The notes under the pieces were generated by a model. The model did not search any database and was not told the origin of the DNA. It saw only the letters and a program-made list of their open reading frames with translations. Positions 1 to 8,142 of a DNA stretch of 41,776 nucleotides are shown piece after piece (positions within the stretch are counted from its first letter, which is position 1; every line of letters begins with the position of its first letter). Source of the DNA: Streptomyces sp. NBRC 110611 (GTDB lineage Bacteria > Actinomycetota > Actinomycetes > Streptomycetales > Streptomycetaceae); contig NZ_BBUY01000029.1 in the NCBI RefSeq assembly GCF_001590865.1, forward strand, positions 1 to 41,776. Reading direction: 5' to 3'. Position numbers and translations under genes: made by a program.

Positions 1-144
1 CCCTAGCCGCCCGCTGCCTCACCTGTGCCCCGTCCGGCCCGGTCCTCCGGGACGGGCGGGGCACGGTCCGCTCCTCCCCCGGCTTGGGCCTCGGCCCCTC
101 CGCGCGCACACTGGACGTATCCGCTCATGAAAGCGGGATGCGCG
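1..144. other. No gene recognised at the left edge
   Basis: This stretch lies left of the first gene I accept. Reading frames stay open here on both strands, but their translations are Arg/Pro/Ala-rich and look like by-products of high GC. A gene truncated by the window edge cannot be excluded. Confidence 0.4.
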
Positions 145-504
145 ATGAACGGTCCGACGAACGGTCCCTGGCGGCTCGGCCCCGGCGGCTGGGTGCGGGA
201 ACCGCCGCCCCGCCACCCCGAGGAGCGGCGCTGGCAGCCGGCCGTACGCGGCCGGGCGAGGGAGAGCGTCTGGCTGGTCATCGGCGCGGGCGCGCCGCCG
301 CTCCTGCGGAACCTGCGGACGGACGTGCCGTGCCGGGTCGACTGGCGCGCGGACGACACGAGGCGACGCGCCTATCTGGACATCGAGCCGCACCGCTACC
401 TGTTCGTGGACAGCGGGGAGACCCGCCGCGGCCCGGCCGGCCCGCCCCTGCGGGTCTTCCGGTACGCGGGCGAGGTCGACGCCCGCAGGGTGAAGCAGTC
501 CTGA
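145..504 (+). CDS. Hypothetical protein, 119 aa
   Basis: I do not recognise this protein. It is small and rich in Arg, Pro and Trp, with no signal peptide and no membrane segment. The middle (WLVIGAGAPPLLRNL) looks like a short strand-loop-helix, and the C-terminal half (AYLDIEPHRYLFVDSG) could be beta-strand, so a small soluble fold is likely. I start at ATG 145; an in-frame ATG at 127 would add six residues, and neither has a convincing ribosome binding site. It converges with the A-T-R gene, the two stops being about 20 bp apart, so the genes are not co-transcribed. Confidence that it is coding is moderate. Confidence 0.5.
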   Translation: MNGPTNGPWRLGPGGWVREPPPRHPEERRWQPAVRGRARESVWLVIGAGAPPLLRNLRTDVPCRVDWRADDTRRRAYLDIEPHRYLFVDSGETRRGPAGPPLRVFRYAGEVDARRVKQS

Positions 505-525
505 GGACAGCACCGCCCGGCCCGG

Positions 526-3500
526 TCAGGCGCGGCCGAGGAGGAGCCCGGCGCGCCGGAGGCTGGTGAGGCAGGCGTCCAGCAGCGCACTGTCCACCGG
601 GGGGCAGGAGGCCTGCCACGAGGGCCAGAGCCGGTCGGTGCGGGTACGCCGCACCTGGGGGAAGACGGTGTCGAAGTACATCTCCTTGACGGTGCAGCCG
701 GCCTGCTGGGCGGGGGTGAGGAAGAGCGGGGCGAACGGTGCGATGGGCGCGGTGGGGTGGGCGTGCACATGGTCGGCCAGCGCCTCCGTCCACCGCGGGT
801 AGCTCACCTCGTCGACGTGGTGCCCGGCGGCGCGCATCCGGCCGACCATGTCGGCGAGGAACGCCGGCCGGGGGTTGGTCAGATGGACCGCCCCGCCGAG
901 GTACGGCAGCCGGGTGGCGATGCCGACGATCGCGTCGGTGACGGCGTCGACGGGCACCAGGTTGAGCGGGAGCGGCACCGCGGGCGCCAGGCCCATCCGC
1001 ACGATGGCGTCGAAGACGGCGCAGATGGCGCCGGCGGTGTTCCAGGCTCCGGTCCGGCTGTGGCCGGTTATCTCGTACGGACGGTGAATGGTGACCGGCA
1101 GTCCGGCACCGGCCGCGTGGCCGAGCAGCCGCTCGGCCACCCACTTGGTCTCGGGGTACCCCATGCTGAGCAGTTCGGGGTGGCTGAGCGGGGTGGTCTC
1201 GTCGACCTGCCGTACGCCGCCGACGCCGCTGCCGGCGAACACCGCGGTCGAGGAGACGTAGTGGAAGGGGATCCGGCGCGGCCCGGCCAGCCGGACGAGG
1301 GTGCGGACGGCCGCCACGTTCGCCTGCCGCAACTGCTGGTAGGGGTAGAGGAAGTTGACGTGTGCCGCGTTGTGCAGGACGAGGTCCACGGTGTCCGCGA
1401 GCCGGTCGAAGTCGGCGGGGGCCAGGCCGAGGGCCGGACGGGCCAGGTCGGCGGGGAGAGCATGGACCCGCTCGGGTGCGGTGAGCCGCAGGCCGTAACG
1501 TTCCATCGCCTCGTGGACACGGCGCGTCGCCCGGGAGCTGCTGTCCGCGCGGACGGGGCAGTGGATGGTGGCGTCGGTGTCCCTCAGCAGTCGTTCGAGG
1601 AGGAACGCCCCGACGAATCCGGTGGCCCCGGTGAGCAGGATGTGGCGCGCCCGGGCGGGCCGGGGCGCGGGGGCCGGGGAGACCGGCGGGAGCGGCTCCG
1701 GCCGGGCCTCGGCCTCGAAGTCCGGCCGCGGGGTGTCCTCCGGTTCCGGGCCGCCGGGCCGGCCGGCGGGCGCGCGGCGGGTCGCGGAGCGGTAGGCGGC
1801 GAGGGTGCGGGTGGCGAGCAGCCTCCGCAGCAGCGGTGCGAAGCGGTCCGCGGCCAGCCCGAGGGCGGCGAGGGTGCGGGTGACCGTGTGGGCCGCCAGC
1901 AGAGAGTTGCCTCCGGCGGCGAAGAAGTCGGTGCCTTCGGAGACCGGCGTGCCGAGCACTTCTGCCCAGATGTCCGCGACCGGGTCGCCGCTGCGGGGGC
2001 CGGCGGCCGGTGCGGTGCCGCACCGGGGCGCGGCGGGACCGGCCGAGTTCCGCAGCGCCGCGTAGTCGGTCTTCCCGTTGACGGTGAGGGGGAGGCGGTC
2101 GAGGACGGTGATGGGGGCGGGGAGGGCGTGCGCGGGCAGACTGCCGGAGAGGTGGGCGTGGAGGGCTGCCTGGCCGGGCGCGGCGGAGTTCGCCGCGGTG
2201 ACGAAGGCGGTGAGTCCCTTGCCGATGCCGTCATTGCTCCGGACGAGTACCGCGGCTTCGGCGACGTCGGGGTGGCCGCGCAGCAGGGCTTCCACCGCGT
2301 CCAGTTCGATCCGGAAGCCGCGGACCTTGACCTGGCGGTCGGTCCGGCCCCGGAACTCCAGCGTGCCGTCGGCGCGCAGGCGCCCCAGGTCGCCGCTGCG
2401 GTAGAGCCGGAGCGCCGCTCCCTCGGGGGTGTGGTGGGTGACGAAGGCCCGGGCGGTCTCCTCGGGCCGGTCGAGGTACTCCAGGGCGAGGCCCTCCCCG
2501 CCGATATGGATCTCCGCGTCCTCCCCCACACCGGCCGGGGTGCCGTCGGCGCGCAGCAGATGGCAGCTGCTGCCGGCCACCGGCCGCCCGATCGGGATGG
2601 CGGGCGCACTGGGCGGTACCTCGTCGACGTCGTACGCGGTGACCATGATGCCGCCCTCGGTCGGGCCGTAGCCGTTGATGAGGTGGCGGGGCCGCCCGGC
2701 CACGCAGACGGCCGCGGTCAGGTCCGGGTCCATGGCCTCGCCGCCCATCAGCACGGTCTCCAGGGAGCCGAAGATCGCGGGGTGGGTGCGGACGGCGTGG
2801 TGGAACAGACTGGTGGTCAGGAAGGCGTGGGTGATGCGTTCGGCACGGATCAGCGACCGGAGCCGCTCGGTGTCCAGGAGGACGTCCCGTTCGGCCACGA
2901 CCAGGCAGCCCCCGTTGATCAGCGTGGTCCAGGTCTCGAAGAGCGAGCCGTCGAAGGAGAGACCGAAGGTCTGCAGGACGCGGGTGCCGAGGCCGGGGCA
3001 CCAGGGGTGGTCCCCGACGGCGAGCCGGGTCACGGCGCGGTGGGGGAAGACCACGGGCTTGGGGCGGCCGGTGGTACCGGAGGTGAAGAGGATGTACGCG
3101 CAGTCGTCGGGCCGGCGCCGCACGGCTGCCGGGAGGTCACCGCCGGGGCCGGGGTCCGCCGCCATCAGGTCGTCGAAGGCGACCCACCCGGCCGGTCCGT
3201 GGTCCGGGCCCGGCGCGGCCGCGGTATGCCCGGGAAGGACCACGACCAGCCGCGTACGGGCGTCCGTGAGCATCTCCGCGGTGCGGGCCGAGGGATAGTG
3301 GACGTCCACGGGAACGCAGACCGAACCCGCCTTCAGGATGCCGGCCATGGCGACCGTCGCCTCCCAGGAGCGGGTGCCCAGGACGGCGACGGCCTCGCCA
3401 CCGCGTATGCCCCGGGCGCGGAGCGCTCGTGATACGGACTCCGACCACGCGTCGAGTTCCCGGTAGGTGAAGACCCGGTCCCCGTCCCGTACGGCCTGGC

Positions 3501-3612
3501 TGTGCGGTGCGCGGGCCGCCCGGTGGGCGAACAGGCCGGGCAGTGCGGCACCTGGCGGGGCGGAGTCCGCAGCGGGGTTCCGGGTGCCGGCGAAGGGCGT
3601 GCTGGTGTTCAT
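526..3612 (-). CDS. One-module NRPS-like protein: adenylation-thiolation-reductase (A-T-R)
   Basis: A 1028-residue enzyme expected to activate a carboxylic acid with ATP, load it on its own carrier domain and release it reductively with NAD(P)H as an aldehyde or alcohol. The adenylation domain spans about residues 20-520: ILFTSGTTGRPK at 174-185, FDGS at 220-223, NGYGPTEG at 313-320, YRSGDLGRL at 404-412 and catalytic NGK with Lys514. The carrier domain has GGNS with the phosphopantetheine Ser570. After a Pro/Glu linker (615-655) comes a thioester-reductase domain: TGATGFVG at 661-668, YVSSTAV at 785-791 and catalytic YPETK (Tyr819, Lys823). Asp221, the residue that binds the amino group in NRPS A domains, suggests an amino acid substrate. 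There is no condensation domain and no MbtH gene nearby. The start at 3612 has GGAG just upstream. Carboxylic acid reductases share this layout, but their A domain is of a different type. Confidence 0.92.
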   Translation of the reverse strand: MNTSTPFAGTRNPAADSAPPGAALPGLFAHRAARAPHSQAVRDGDRVFTYRELDAWSESVSRALRARGIRGGEAVAVLGTRSWEATVAMAGILKAGSVCVPVDVHYPSARTAEMLTDARTRLVVVLPGHTAAAPGPDHGPAGWVAFDDLMAADPGPGGDLPAAVRRRPDDCAYILFTSGTTGRPKPVVFPHRAVTRLAVGDHPWCPGLGTRVLQTFGLSFDGSLFETWTTLINGGCLVVAERDVLLDTERLRSLIRAERITHAFLTTSLFHHAVRTHPAIFGSLETVLMGGEAMDPDLTAAVCVAGRPRHLINGYGPTEGGIMVTAYDVDEVPPSAPAIPIGRPVAGSSCHLLRADGTPAGVGEDAEIHIGGEGLALEYLDRPEETARAFVTHHTPEGAALRLYRSGDLGRLRADGTLEFRGRTDRQVKVRGFRIELDAVEALLRGHPDVAEAAVLVRSNDGIGKGLTAFVTAANSAAPGQAALHAHLSGSLPAHALPAPITVLDRLPLTVNGKTDYAALRNSAGPAAPRCGTAPAAGPRSGDPVADIWAEVLGTPVSEGTDFFAAGGNSLLAAHTVTRTLAALGLAADRFAPLLRRLLATRTLAAYRSATRRAPAGRPGGPEPEDTPRPDFEAEARPEPLPPVSPAPAPRPARARHILLTGATGFVGAFLLERLLRDTDATIHCPVRADSSSRATRRVHEAMERYGLRLTAPERVHALPADLARPALGLAPADFDRLADTVDLVLHNAAHVNFLYPYQQLRQANVAAVRTLVRLAGPRRIPFHYVSSTAVFAGSGVGGVRQVDETTPLSHPELLSMGYPETKWVAERLLGHAAGAGLPVTIHRPYEITGHSRTGAWNTAGAICAVFDAIVRMGLAPAVPLPLNLVPVDAVTDAIVGIATRLPYLGGAVHLTNPRPAFLADMVGRMRAAGHHVDEVSYPRWTEALADHVHAHPTAPIAPFAPLFLTPAQQAGCTVKEMYFDTVFPQVRRTRTDRLWPSWQASCPPVDSALLDACLTSLRRAGLLLGRA

Positions 3613-3829
3613 CAGGGCTCCACACGGGGGGGACGTCGGACGCGAACGGGAGGCGGGAGCCTCAGGCTTGGGCCACCTGCTCTGCGTCCGGTGCAGGCCG
3701 GCTGATGCCTGCCGTATCGCAGCGGCTGCCGTGAGCGGACCGTACGCCCACGCCTGCCCCATCGGTGCTCCCCAGCATCAGTGCGCACATCGGCATCACT
3801 TTAGGACGGGACCACACCTTGCAGTGAGG

Positions 3830-3846
3830 CAATGAGAATCACATTG
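3830..3846. promoter_or_regulatory. Inverted repeat resembling a Fur/Zur-family operator
   Basis: The sequence CAATGAGAATCACATTG has 5-bp inverted arms (CAATG/CATTG) and a TGAnnnTCA core. It sits in the AT-rich promoter region of the A-T-R gene, about 220 bp before its start. By eye it resembles Fur-superfamily boxes of the ATGAnAATCA type, such as Zur boxes. The assignment is tentative. Confidence 0.4.
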
Positions 3847-3903
3847 ACAACGGCCGAACGGAGGCCATACAGAGGTCATACGCCGCTCCTCGTCCGGCCC
3901 CTT

Positions 3904-3936
3904 GACGCCCCATCCGGAATCCGGACGACGGGCGTC
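3904..3936 (-). terminator. Hairpin terminator of the conservon/P450 operon
   Basis: The arms GACGCCC (3904-3910) and GGGCGTC (3930-3936) form a 7-bp stem, and an inner CCGG/CCGG pair can extend it. It begins one base after the P450 stop. There is no T tract, as is usual for Streptomyces terminators. Confidence 0.65.
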
Positions 3937-3937
3937 G

Positions 3938-5215
3938 CTAACGCCCGTTCGGGGTGAACTGCACCGGCAGCGCGACGAGATGGCGGTACATCAACGACGA
4001 CGACCACTCCAGTTCCGTCTCGGGAACGGCCAGCCGGAGGTCGGGGAGCCGGGTCAGCAGGGTGTCGACGGCGGTGTCGGCGATCGCCCGGCCGATGTGC
4101 CGGCCCGGGCACTCGTGCGGGCCGCCGCTGAAGGCCAGATGGGAGCGGTTGCCGTGCACCGGGGCGGTCAGGTCGGGGCGGATCGCCGGGTCCACGTTCG
4201 CCGCGCGCAGGCCGAGCAGCAGCATGTCCCCCTTCCTGATGGTCTGTTCGCCGAGCCGGGTGTCGCTGGTCGCCCAGCGCCCCAGCAGCGTCATCAGCGG
4301 CGGCTCGTCCCACATGACCTGCTCCAGCGCGTCCGGCAGGGTCATATGGCCGCCGGTCAGGTGCGCCCGGAACCGGGGGTCGGTGAGCACCGTGCACAGG
4401 GTGTTCGCGATCAGGTTGACCGTGGTCTCGTTGGCCGCGGTGAGGATGAGCCGCAGGTGTTCGCGGATCTCGTCGTCGGTGAGACCGGCGGGGTGCTCTA
4501 TCAGCTTGGACGGGAAGTCGTGGCCGGGGCGGGCGCGCTTCCGTTCGACCAGCTGCTGGAGGGTCCGGGTGAGGTGGGTGTTGCTGGCCGCCGCGGTCTT
4601 GGTGCCCTTGAGCACGTCCTGGACGGCGGCGGTCAGGCCCGGTCCGTGCTCCTCCGGCATACCGAACAGCTGGGTCATCACGCGCAGCGGGATCTCGGCG
4701 GCGAACTGGCCCACCAGGTCGGCCGTCCCCGATCCGGCGAACTCGTCGATCAGCTGGTCGGTGAAGCGGGTGACATGGCGGCGGATGCCGCGGGACTCGA
4801 AGCGGCCCAGGCTGTCGGTGACCGCGCCGCGCAGCCGCCGGTGCTCCTCCCCGTCGACGAAGACGCACAGCGGCTGCCAGGTGGTGACCGGCGTCAGCGG
4901 GTGGTCGGCCGGTACGTTGCCCTCGGCCATGTCCCGCCAGTGCCGTGAGTCGCGGGAGAAGACGCTCGGGGTGCGCAGGATCTCCAGGTTCTCCCGGTGC
5001 CCGAGGACCAGCCAGGCCGGGAGGTCGCCCTGGACGAGCACCGGGGCCACCGGGCCGTACTCGGCGCGCAGCTTCTCGTACACGGCCACGAGTTCGGCCT
5101 GGACCTCGGGGTCGTGCAGGCGGTACAGGTTCCCGGGGGCGCCGCCGTGTGCCGGGCAGCCCGGCGGCGGAGCCGGGTGGTGATCGGCGGGGCGCTCGGG
5201 GAGGTTGGCGGTCAC
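3938..5215 (-). CDS. Cytochrome P450, CYP157-like, without ExxR (conservon-associated)
   Basis: A 425-residue soluble P450. The haem-binding loop FSGGPHECPG carries the axial Cys369, and the I-helix has TAANETT at 259-265. The K-helix, where nearly all P450s have ExxR, reads EQVMWDEPP (298-306), so Gln299 and Trp302 occupy the Glu and Arg positions. This matches the CYP157 family, described as lacking ExxR and found with conservons. The GTG start at 5215 shares a GTGA overlap with the stop of the GTPase gene, so the two are translationally coupled and the P450 is the last gene of the conservon. Loss of ExxR may change haem-loop packing or electron transfer. A signalling or haem-sensor role in place of classical monooxygenation is possible but unproven. 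Confidence 0.9.
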   Translation of the reverse strand: MTANLPERPADHHPAPPPGCPAHGGAPGNLYRLHDPEVQAELVAVYEKLRAEYGPVAPVLVQGDLPAWLVLGHRENLEILRTPSVFSRDSRHWRDMAEGNVPADHPLTPVTTWQPLCVFVDGEEHRRLRGAVTDSLGRFESRGIRRHVTRFTDQLIDEFAGSGTADLVGQFAAEIPLRVMTQLFGMPEEHGPGLTAAVQDVLKGTKTAAASNTHLTRTLQQLVERKRARPGHDFPSKLIEHPAGLTDDEIREHLRLILTAANETTVNLIANTLCTVLTDPRFRAHLTGGHMTLPDALEQVMWDEPPLMTLLGRWATSDTRLGEQTIRKGDMLLLGLRAANVDPAIRPDLTAPVHGNRSHLAFSGGPHECPGRHIGRAIADTAVDTLLTRLPDLRLAVPETELEWSSSLMYRHLVALPVQFTPNGR

Positions 5216-5832
5216 TGGGGCTCCGAGGTCTGGGCGAAGGAGCGCAGGTAGCGCATGAGGGTGATCAGGACGTCCCGGCTCGACGCCCGTTCGCGGGCGT
5301 CGCACACCACGATCGGCACCTGTTCCGGCAGGTCCAGGGCGCCGCGCAGCTCCTCGACGGGGTAGGAGTCGGCGTCGGGGAAGGCGTTGACGGCGATCAC
5401 GAACGGCACTTCGGCCTCTTCCAGGCGGCCGATGACGTCGAAGCTGACTTCGAGCCGCCGGGTGTCGACCAGGACGACGGCGCCGAGCGCGCCTTCGAAG
5501 AGGCCGTTCCACAGGAACCAGAACCGCTGCTGGCCGGGCGTGCCGAACAGGTAGAGCACCAGCTCCTCGTTGAGGCTGATCCGGCCGAAGTCCATGGCGA
5601 CGGTGGTCACCGTCTTGCGCTCGATCCCGGAGACGTCGTCGACGCCGGCGCCGGCCTCCGTCATCGTCTCCTCGGTCGTCAGCGGCCGGATCTCGCTCAC
5701 CGAGCGGACCAGAGTGGTCTTGCCGACGCCGAATCCACCGACGATGACGATCTTGACGGCGGTGGAGACCGTCGACGGCAACTGGTCCTCATGCCGAGGC
5801 TCCGTGACGGTGTCAGAGCTTCTGGAGACCAT
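5212..5832 (-). CDS. cvnD: Conservon GTPase (CvnD-like, Ras/Arf-like ATP/GTP-binding protein)
   Basis: A 206-residue small GTPase. The P-loop GGFGVGKTT lies at 32-40, the switch II-like LFGTPGQQRF follows, and VNAF stands where NKxD is found in canonical Ras-type GTPases. These features are typical of the CvnD/MglA-like group. In conservons CvnD is thought to form a membrane-associated complex with CvnA, CvnB and CvnC that resembles a eukaryotic G-protein-coupled module. I use ATG 5832, with GAGG about 10 nt upstream. The gene overlaps the end of cvnC by 20 bp and its stop overlaps the P450 start. An upstream start at 5847 would add five residues. Confidence 0.9.
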   Translation of the reverse strand: MVSRSSDTVTEPRHEDQLPSTVSTAVKIVIVGGFGVGKTTLVRSVSEIRPLTTEETMTEAGAGVDDVSGIERKTVTTVAMDFGRISLNEELVLYLFGTPGQQRFWFLWNGLFEGALGAVVLVDTRRLEVSFDVIGRLEEAEVPFVIAVNAFPDADSYPVEELRGALDLPEQVPIVVCDARERASSRDVLITLMRYLRSFAQTSEPQ

Positions 5833-6166
5833 GGATAACCGCCTCAATCAGTGCTATGTCGGGGTGTGTGGCGGCCGGTGCACGGGCCTCCACCCGCCCA
5901 TCGGCCAGGAGGTCCTGGAGGAGTACGCCGACGACACTCGCCGGCAGCGCCAGGTGCGCGGAGATCTCGGCGACGGAGAGCGGCGTGCGGCAGATCCGGA
6001 GGATGGCGGCGAGTTCGGGCTGCATGCCCAGCTGCGATTCCTCGGTGGCGACGATCAGTGTGACAAGGTCGAGCGGGGCGTGCTGGTCACTCTGTGAGCG
6101 GCCCCCCGTTATCACGTAGAGCCGCTCCGGCCCGCCCTCGTCCCAGTCCTGACCGGCTGGGCTCAC
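5813..6166 (-). CDS. cvnC: Conservon protein CvnC (DUF742 family)
   Basis: A 117-residue protein with the DUF742 signature RLYVITGGR near the N-terminus and a winged-helix-like C-terminal half (LSVAEISAHLALPASVVGVLLQDL, a helix-turn-helix pattern). It is the third gene of the conservon. The GTG start at 6166 forms a GTGA overlap with the stop of cvnB. A longer reading to 6238 would add a Pro/Arg-rich segment lying entirely inside cvnB, so it is less likely. It probably bridges the Roadblock protein and the GTPase. The biochemical role of DUF742 is not well established. Confidence 0.88.
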   Translation of the reverse strand: MSPAGQDWDEGGPERLYVITGGRSQSDQHAPLDLVTLIVATEESQLGMQPELAAILRICRTPLSVAEISAHLALPASVVGVLLQDLLADGRVEARAPAATHPDIALIEAVIHGLQKL

Positions 6167-6567
6167 CGCGTCGGTCCGTCGGCCCGCGGCGGGCTGGTGA
6201 GGTGGGCGCCGATCCGGGCCACGAGGTCGCGCATGCACTGTCCGACGAGGCCCGCGTCCACGCCTTCGTCGGCGAGCACGGCGAGATGGGCGCCCGCGCC
6301 GGCGGCCATCAGGTACAGGAAGCCGCCGTTGACCTCGATGACGACCATCCGCATCCGGCCGTTACTGTGCGGGAATTCGGCGGCGACCGCGGTGGAGAGG
6401 CTCTGCAGTCCGGAACCGATGGCGGCCAGGCGGTCGGCGGTGTCCGCACTCGTGTCGTACCGGGCCATGCACAGGCCGTCGGACGACAGCACCACGATAT
6501 GGCGGGTCTGGGGGACGCTCTCCGCGAGGTCCTTGAGCATCCAGTCCATATCCGCACGCTGTTGCAT
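6163..6567 (-). CDS. cvnB: Conservon Roadblock/LC7 protein (CvnB)
   Basis: A 134-residue Roadblock/LC7-domain protein of the MglB type. The N-terminal DMDWMLKDLAESVPQTRHIVVLS is the usual helix leading into the first strand, followed by SSDGLCMARY and the sheet MRMVVIEVNGGFLYLMAAG. Roadblock proteins of this group act on the partner GTPase (here CvnD), as activators or scaffolds. The ATG at 6567 lies 3 bp after the kinase stop, with a purine-rich GGGTGAG upstream that partly overlaps the end of cvnA. It is part of the tight cvnA-B-C-D-P450 operon. Confidence 0.92.
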   Translation of the reverse strand: MQQRADMDWMLKDLAESVPQTRHIVVLSSDGLCMARYDTSADTADRLAAIGSGLQSLSTAVAAEFPHSNGRMRMVVIEVNGGFLYLMAAGAGAHLAVLADEGVDAGLVGQCMRDLVARIGAHLTSPPRADGPTR

Positions 6568-6570
6568 CGG

Positions 6571-8142
6571 TTACTCACCCTTGTCTGACGTGTCGTTGCT
6601 GGTCCGGGCGGGTGCGGACGTCTGCCGCTCGCCGGCGAGGCCACTGTGCAGTTCAGCCATCCAGACACCGGGCGCCGGTTCTTCGTGCGCGGTCGCCGCC
6701 GGGCCCGGCCTGGGGGGCGCCGCCTTACGGGCCGGATTCGGAGCGCGCCGGCGCCGCTGCGGCAGGCCGCTGGCGGTCACCGTGGTCGCGGTGGGCGGCT
6801 CCTCGGCACGGCCGCGGTCCACCGCGGCGTGGGTGCCGGTGTCCTCGTCGCGTCCGCCGGTGCCGGTCTGCGCGGTCCGCGGCGCCGCGTGCTCGATCGG
6901 GATGTCGTCGGCCACCGCCGCGGCGGGCGGCCCGGGCCGGCGGACCTCCGGACGCGGGCCCGAGGCCGCGCCGATGCCGTGTGCCCTGCCCGGTGCGGGC
7001 GCGGTGGTGATCGACGTCTTCGGCACGCTCAGGACGGCGCGCACTCCCCCGTAGGCCGAAGGCGGCAGCGCCACCTGGAAGTCGTACGCCCGCGCCAGCC
7101 GGCCGACCACCGCGAGTCCCAGCCGCGGCGACTCGCCGAGGTCCTTGAGGTCGATCCCGGCCTGGGCCTCGGTCAGCATCCGCTCGGCCCGCTCCCGGGC
7201 CTCCTCGCTGAGGCCGATACCGCCGTCCTCGATCTCGATGGCGATGCCCATGTGCACCTCCACCGCGGTCAGATGGACGCGGGTCTTGGGCGGCGAGTAC
7301 CGGGTGGCGTTGTCCAGCAGCTCGGCCAGGGCGTGGATGAGCGGCTCGACGGCCGGTCCGACGACGGCGACCTCCGCGACGGAGTGCAGTTCCACCCGCT
7401 GGTAGTCGAGGATCCGCGACATCGCACCGCGCAGCACGCTGTAGAGCGGCACCGGCTTGCTCCACTGGCGTCCCGGCCGGGCACCGCTGAGGACGGCGAT
7501 GCTGTCCGCCAGCCGCCCGATGAGCGCCGTGCCGTGGTCGAGCCTGAGCAGGTCGGCGAAGAACGCCGGCTCCTGGCCGTGCCGGTCCTCCATCACGCGC
7601 AGGTCGGTGGCCTGCTGGTGCACGATGGCCTGGACCCGGCGGGCGACGTTGACCACACCGCGCTGCGCGGAGTCGCGCAGCGACTCCTCGGCCTGCACCG
7701 CCTCGACCACCGAGCGCAGCAGGGCCTCGTGCGCCGCGCGGAACTGCGGGCTGAGCCCGTCGTCCGTGACGGTGAGGGACTCCAGCACGTCCTCGGCGAA
7801 CTCGCCCTCCTGGAGCTTGCTGACGGCCACCGGCAGCTGCTCCTCGGCGAGGCGGATCGTGGCCGCCTCCTGCTGCCGCAGATGCTGGAGGAGCCGGGTC
7901 TCGCGCTCGGCGGCCTCGGCGCGCACCGCGGCCAGGGCCTGGCCCCGCCGTGCCGCCACCGCCGATACGAGGGCGATGGCCACGGTGGCGAGGGCGCCGC
8001 ACCAGATCACCGCGCCGGTGGCCGCGGCGGGCACGAGCGGTCCGGCGACCGCGGTCCCCACGGCGGCCACGGCAGCGGGCGCCGACCACGCCGCAACGGA
8101 GCCGGAATGCGAGCCTCCGGGTGACGACGCAGTACGAACCAT
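6571..8142 (-). CDS. cvnA: Conservon sensor histidine kinase (CvnA)
   Basis: A 523-residue membrane kinase and first gene of the conservon. Two hydrophobic segments near the N-terminus (about residues 16-65) anchor it. A coiled-coil-like helical region follows, rich in Glu, Gln and Arg. The HATPase domain has an N-box (ELLDNATRYSPP), a G1 box (IEIEDGGIGLS) and a later RLGLAVVGRLA. The last 130 residues are a Pro/Ala/Arg-rich disordered tail. No dedicated response regulator lies beside it, as expected for conservons, where the output goes to CvnB-D. I chose ATG 8142 because GAGG lies 6 nt upstream; a TTG at 8154 and an ATG at 8148 are poorer. A minus-strand TATAGT near 8296 could be a -10, but no good -35 precedes it. 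Confidence 0.92.
   Translation of the reverse strand: MVRTASSPGGSHSGSVAAWSAPAAVAAVGTAVAGPLVPAAATGAVIWCGALATVAIALVSAVAARRGQALAAVRAEAAERETRLLQHLRQQEAATIRLAEEQLPVAVSKLQEGEFAEDVLESLTVTDDGLSPQFRAAHEALLRSVVEAVQAEESLRDSAQRGVVNVARRVQAIVHQQATDLRVMEDRHGQEPAFFADLLRLDHGTALIGRLADSIAVLSGARPGRQWSKPVPLYSVLRGAMSRILDYQRVELHSVAEVAVVGPAVEPLIHALAELLDNATRYSPPKTRVHLTAVEVHMGIAIEIEDGGIGLSEEARERAERMLTEAQAGIDLKDLGESPRLGLAVVGRLARAYDFQVALPPSAYGGVRAVLSVPKTSITTAPAPGRAHGIGAASGPRPEVRRPGPPAAAVADDIPIEHAAPRTAQTGTGGRDEDTGTHAAVDRGRAEEPPTATTVTASGLPQRRRRAPNPARKAAPPRPGPAATAHEEPAPGVWMAELHSGLAGERQTSAPARTSNDTSDKGE

Larger units (their letters stand above)
3613..3937. other. 325-bp intergenic region with promoter and operator signals
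   Basis: This is the space between the P450 stop and the A-T-R start, both genes on the minus strand. It holds the P450 terminator (3904-3936) and a relatively AT-rich patch at about 3795-3870 that contains an inverted repeat (3830-3846). The 3613-3780 part is a GC-rich leader in which I see no gene. A minus-strand TAAAGT that could be a -10 lies near 3799, without a clear -35. Confidence 0.5.

Noticed and set aside
757..3432. An 891-codon open frame on the plus strand opposite the A-T-R gene
   Set aside because: It is Gly/Arg/Val/Glu-rich without motifs and mirrors the codon structure of the real gene, whose domains are complete on the minus strand.
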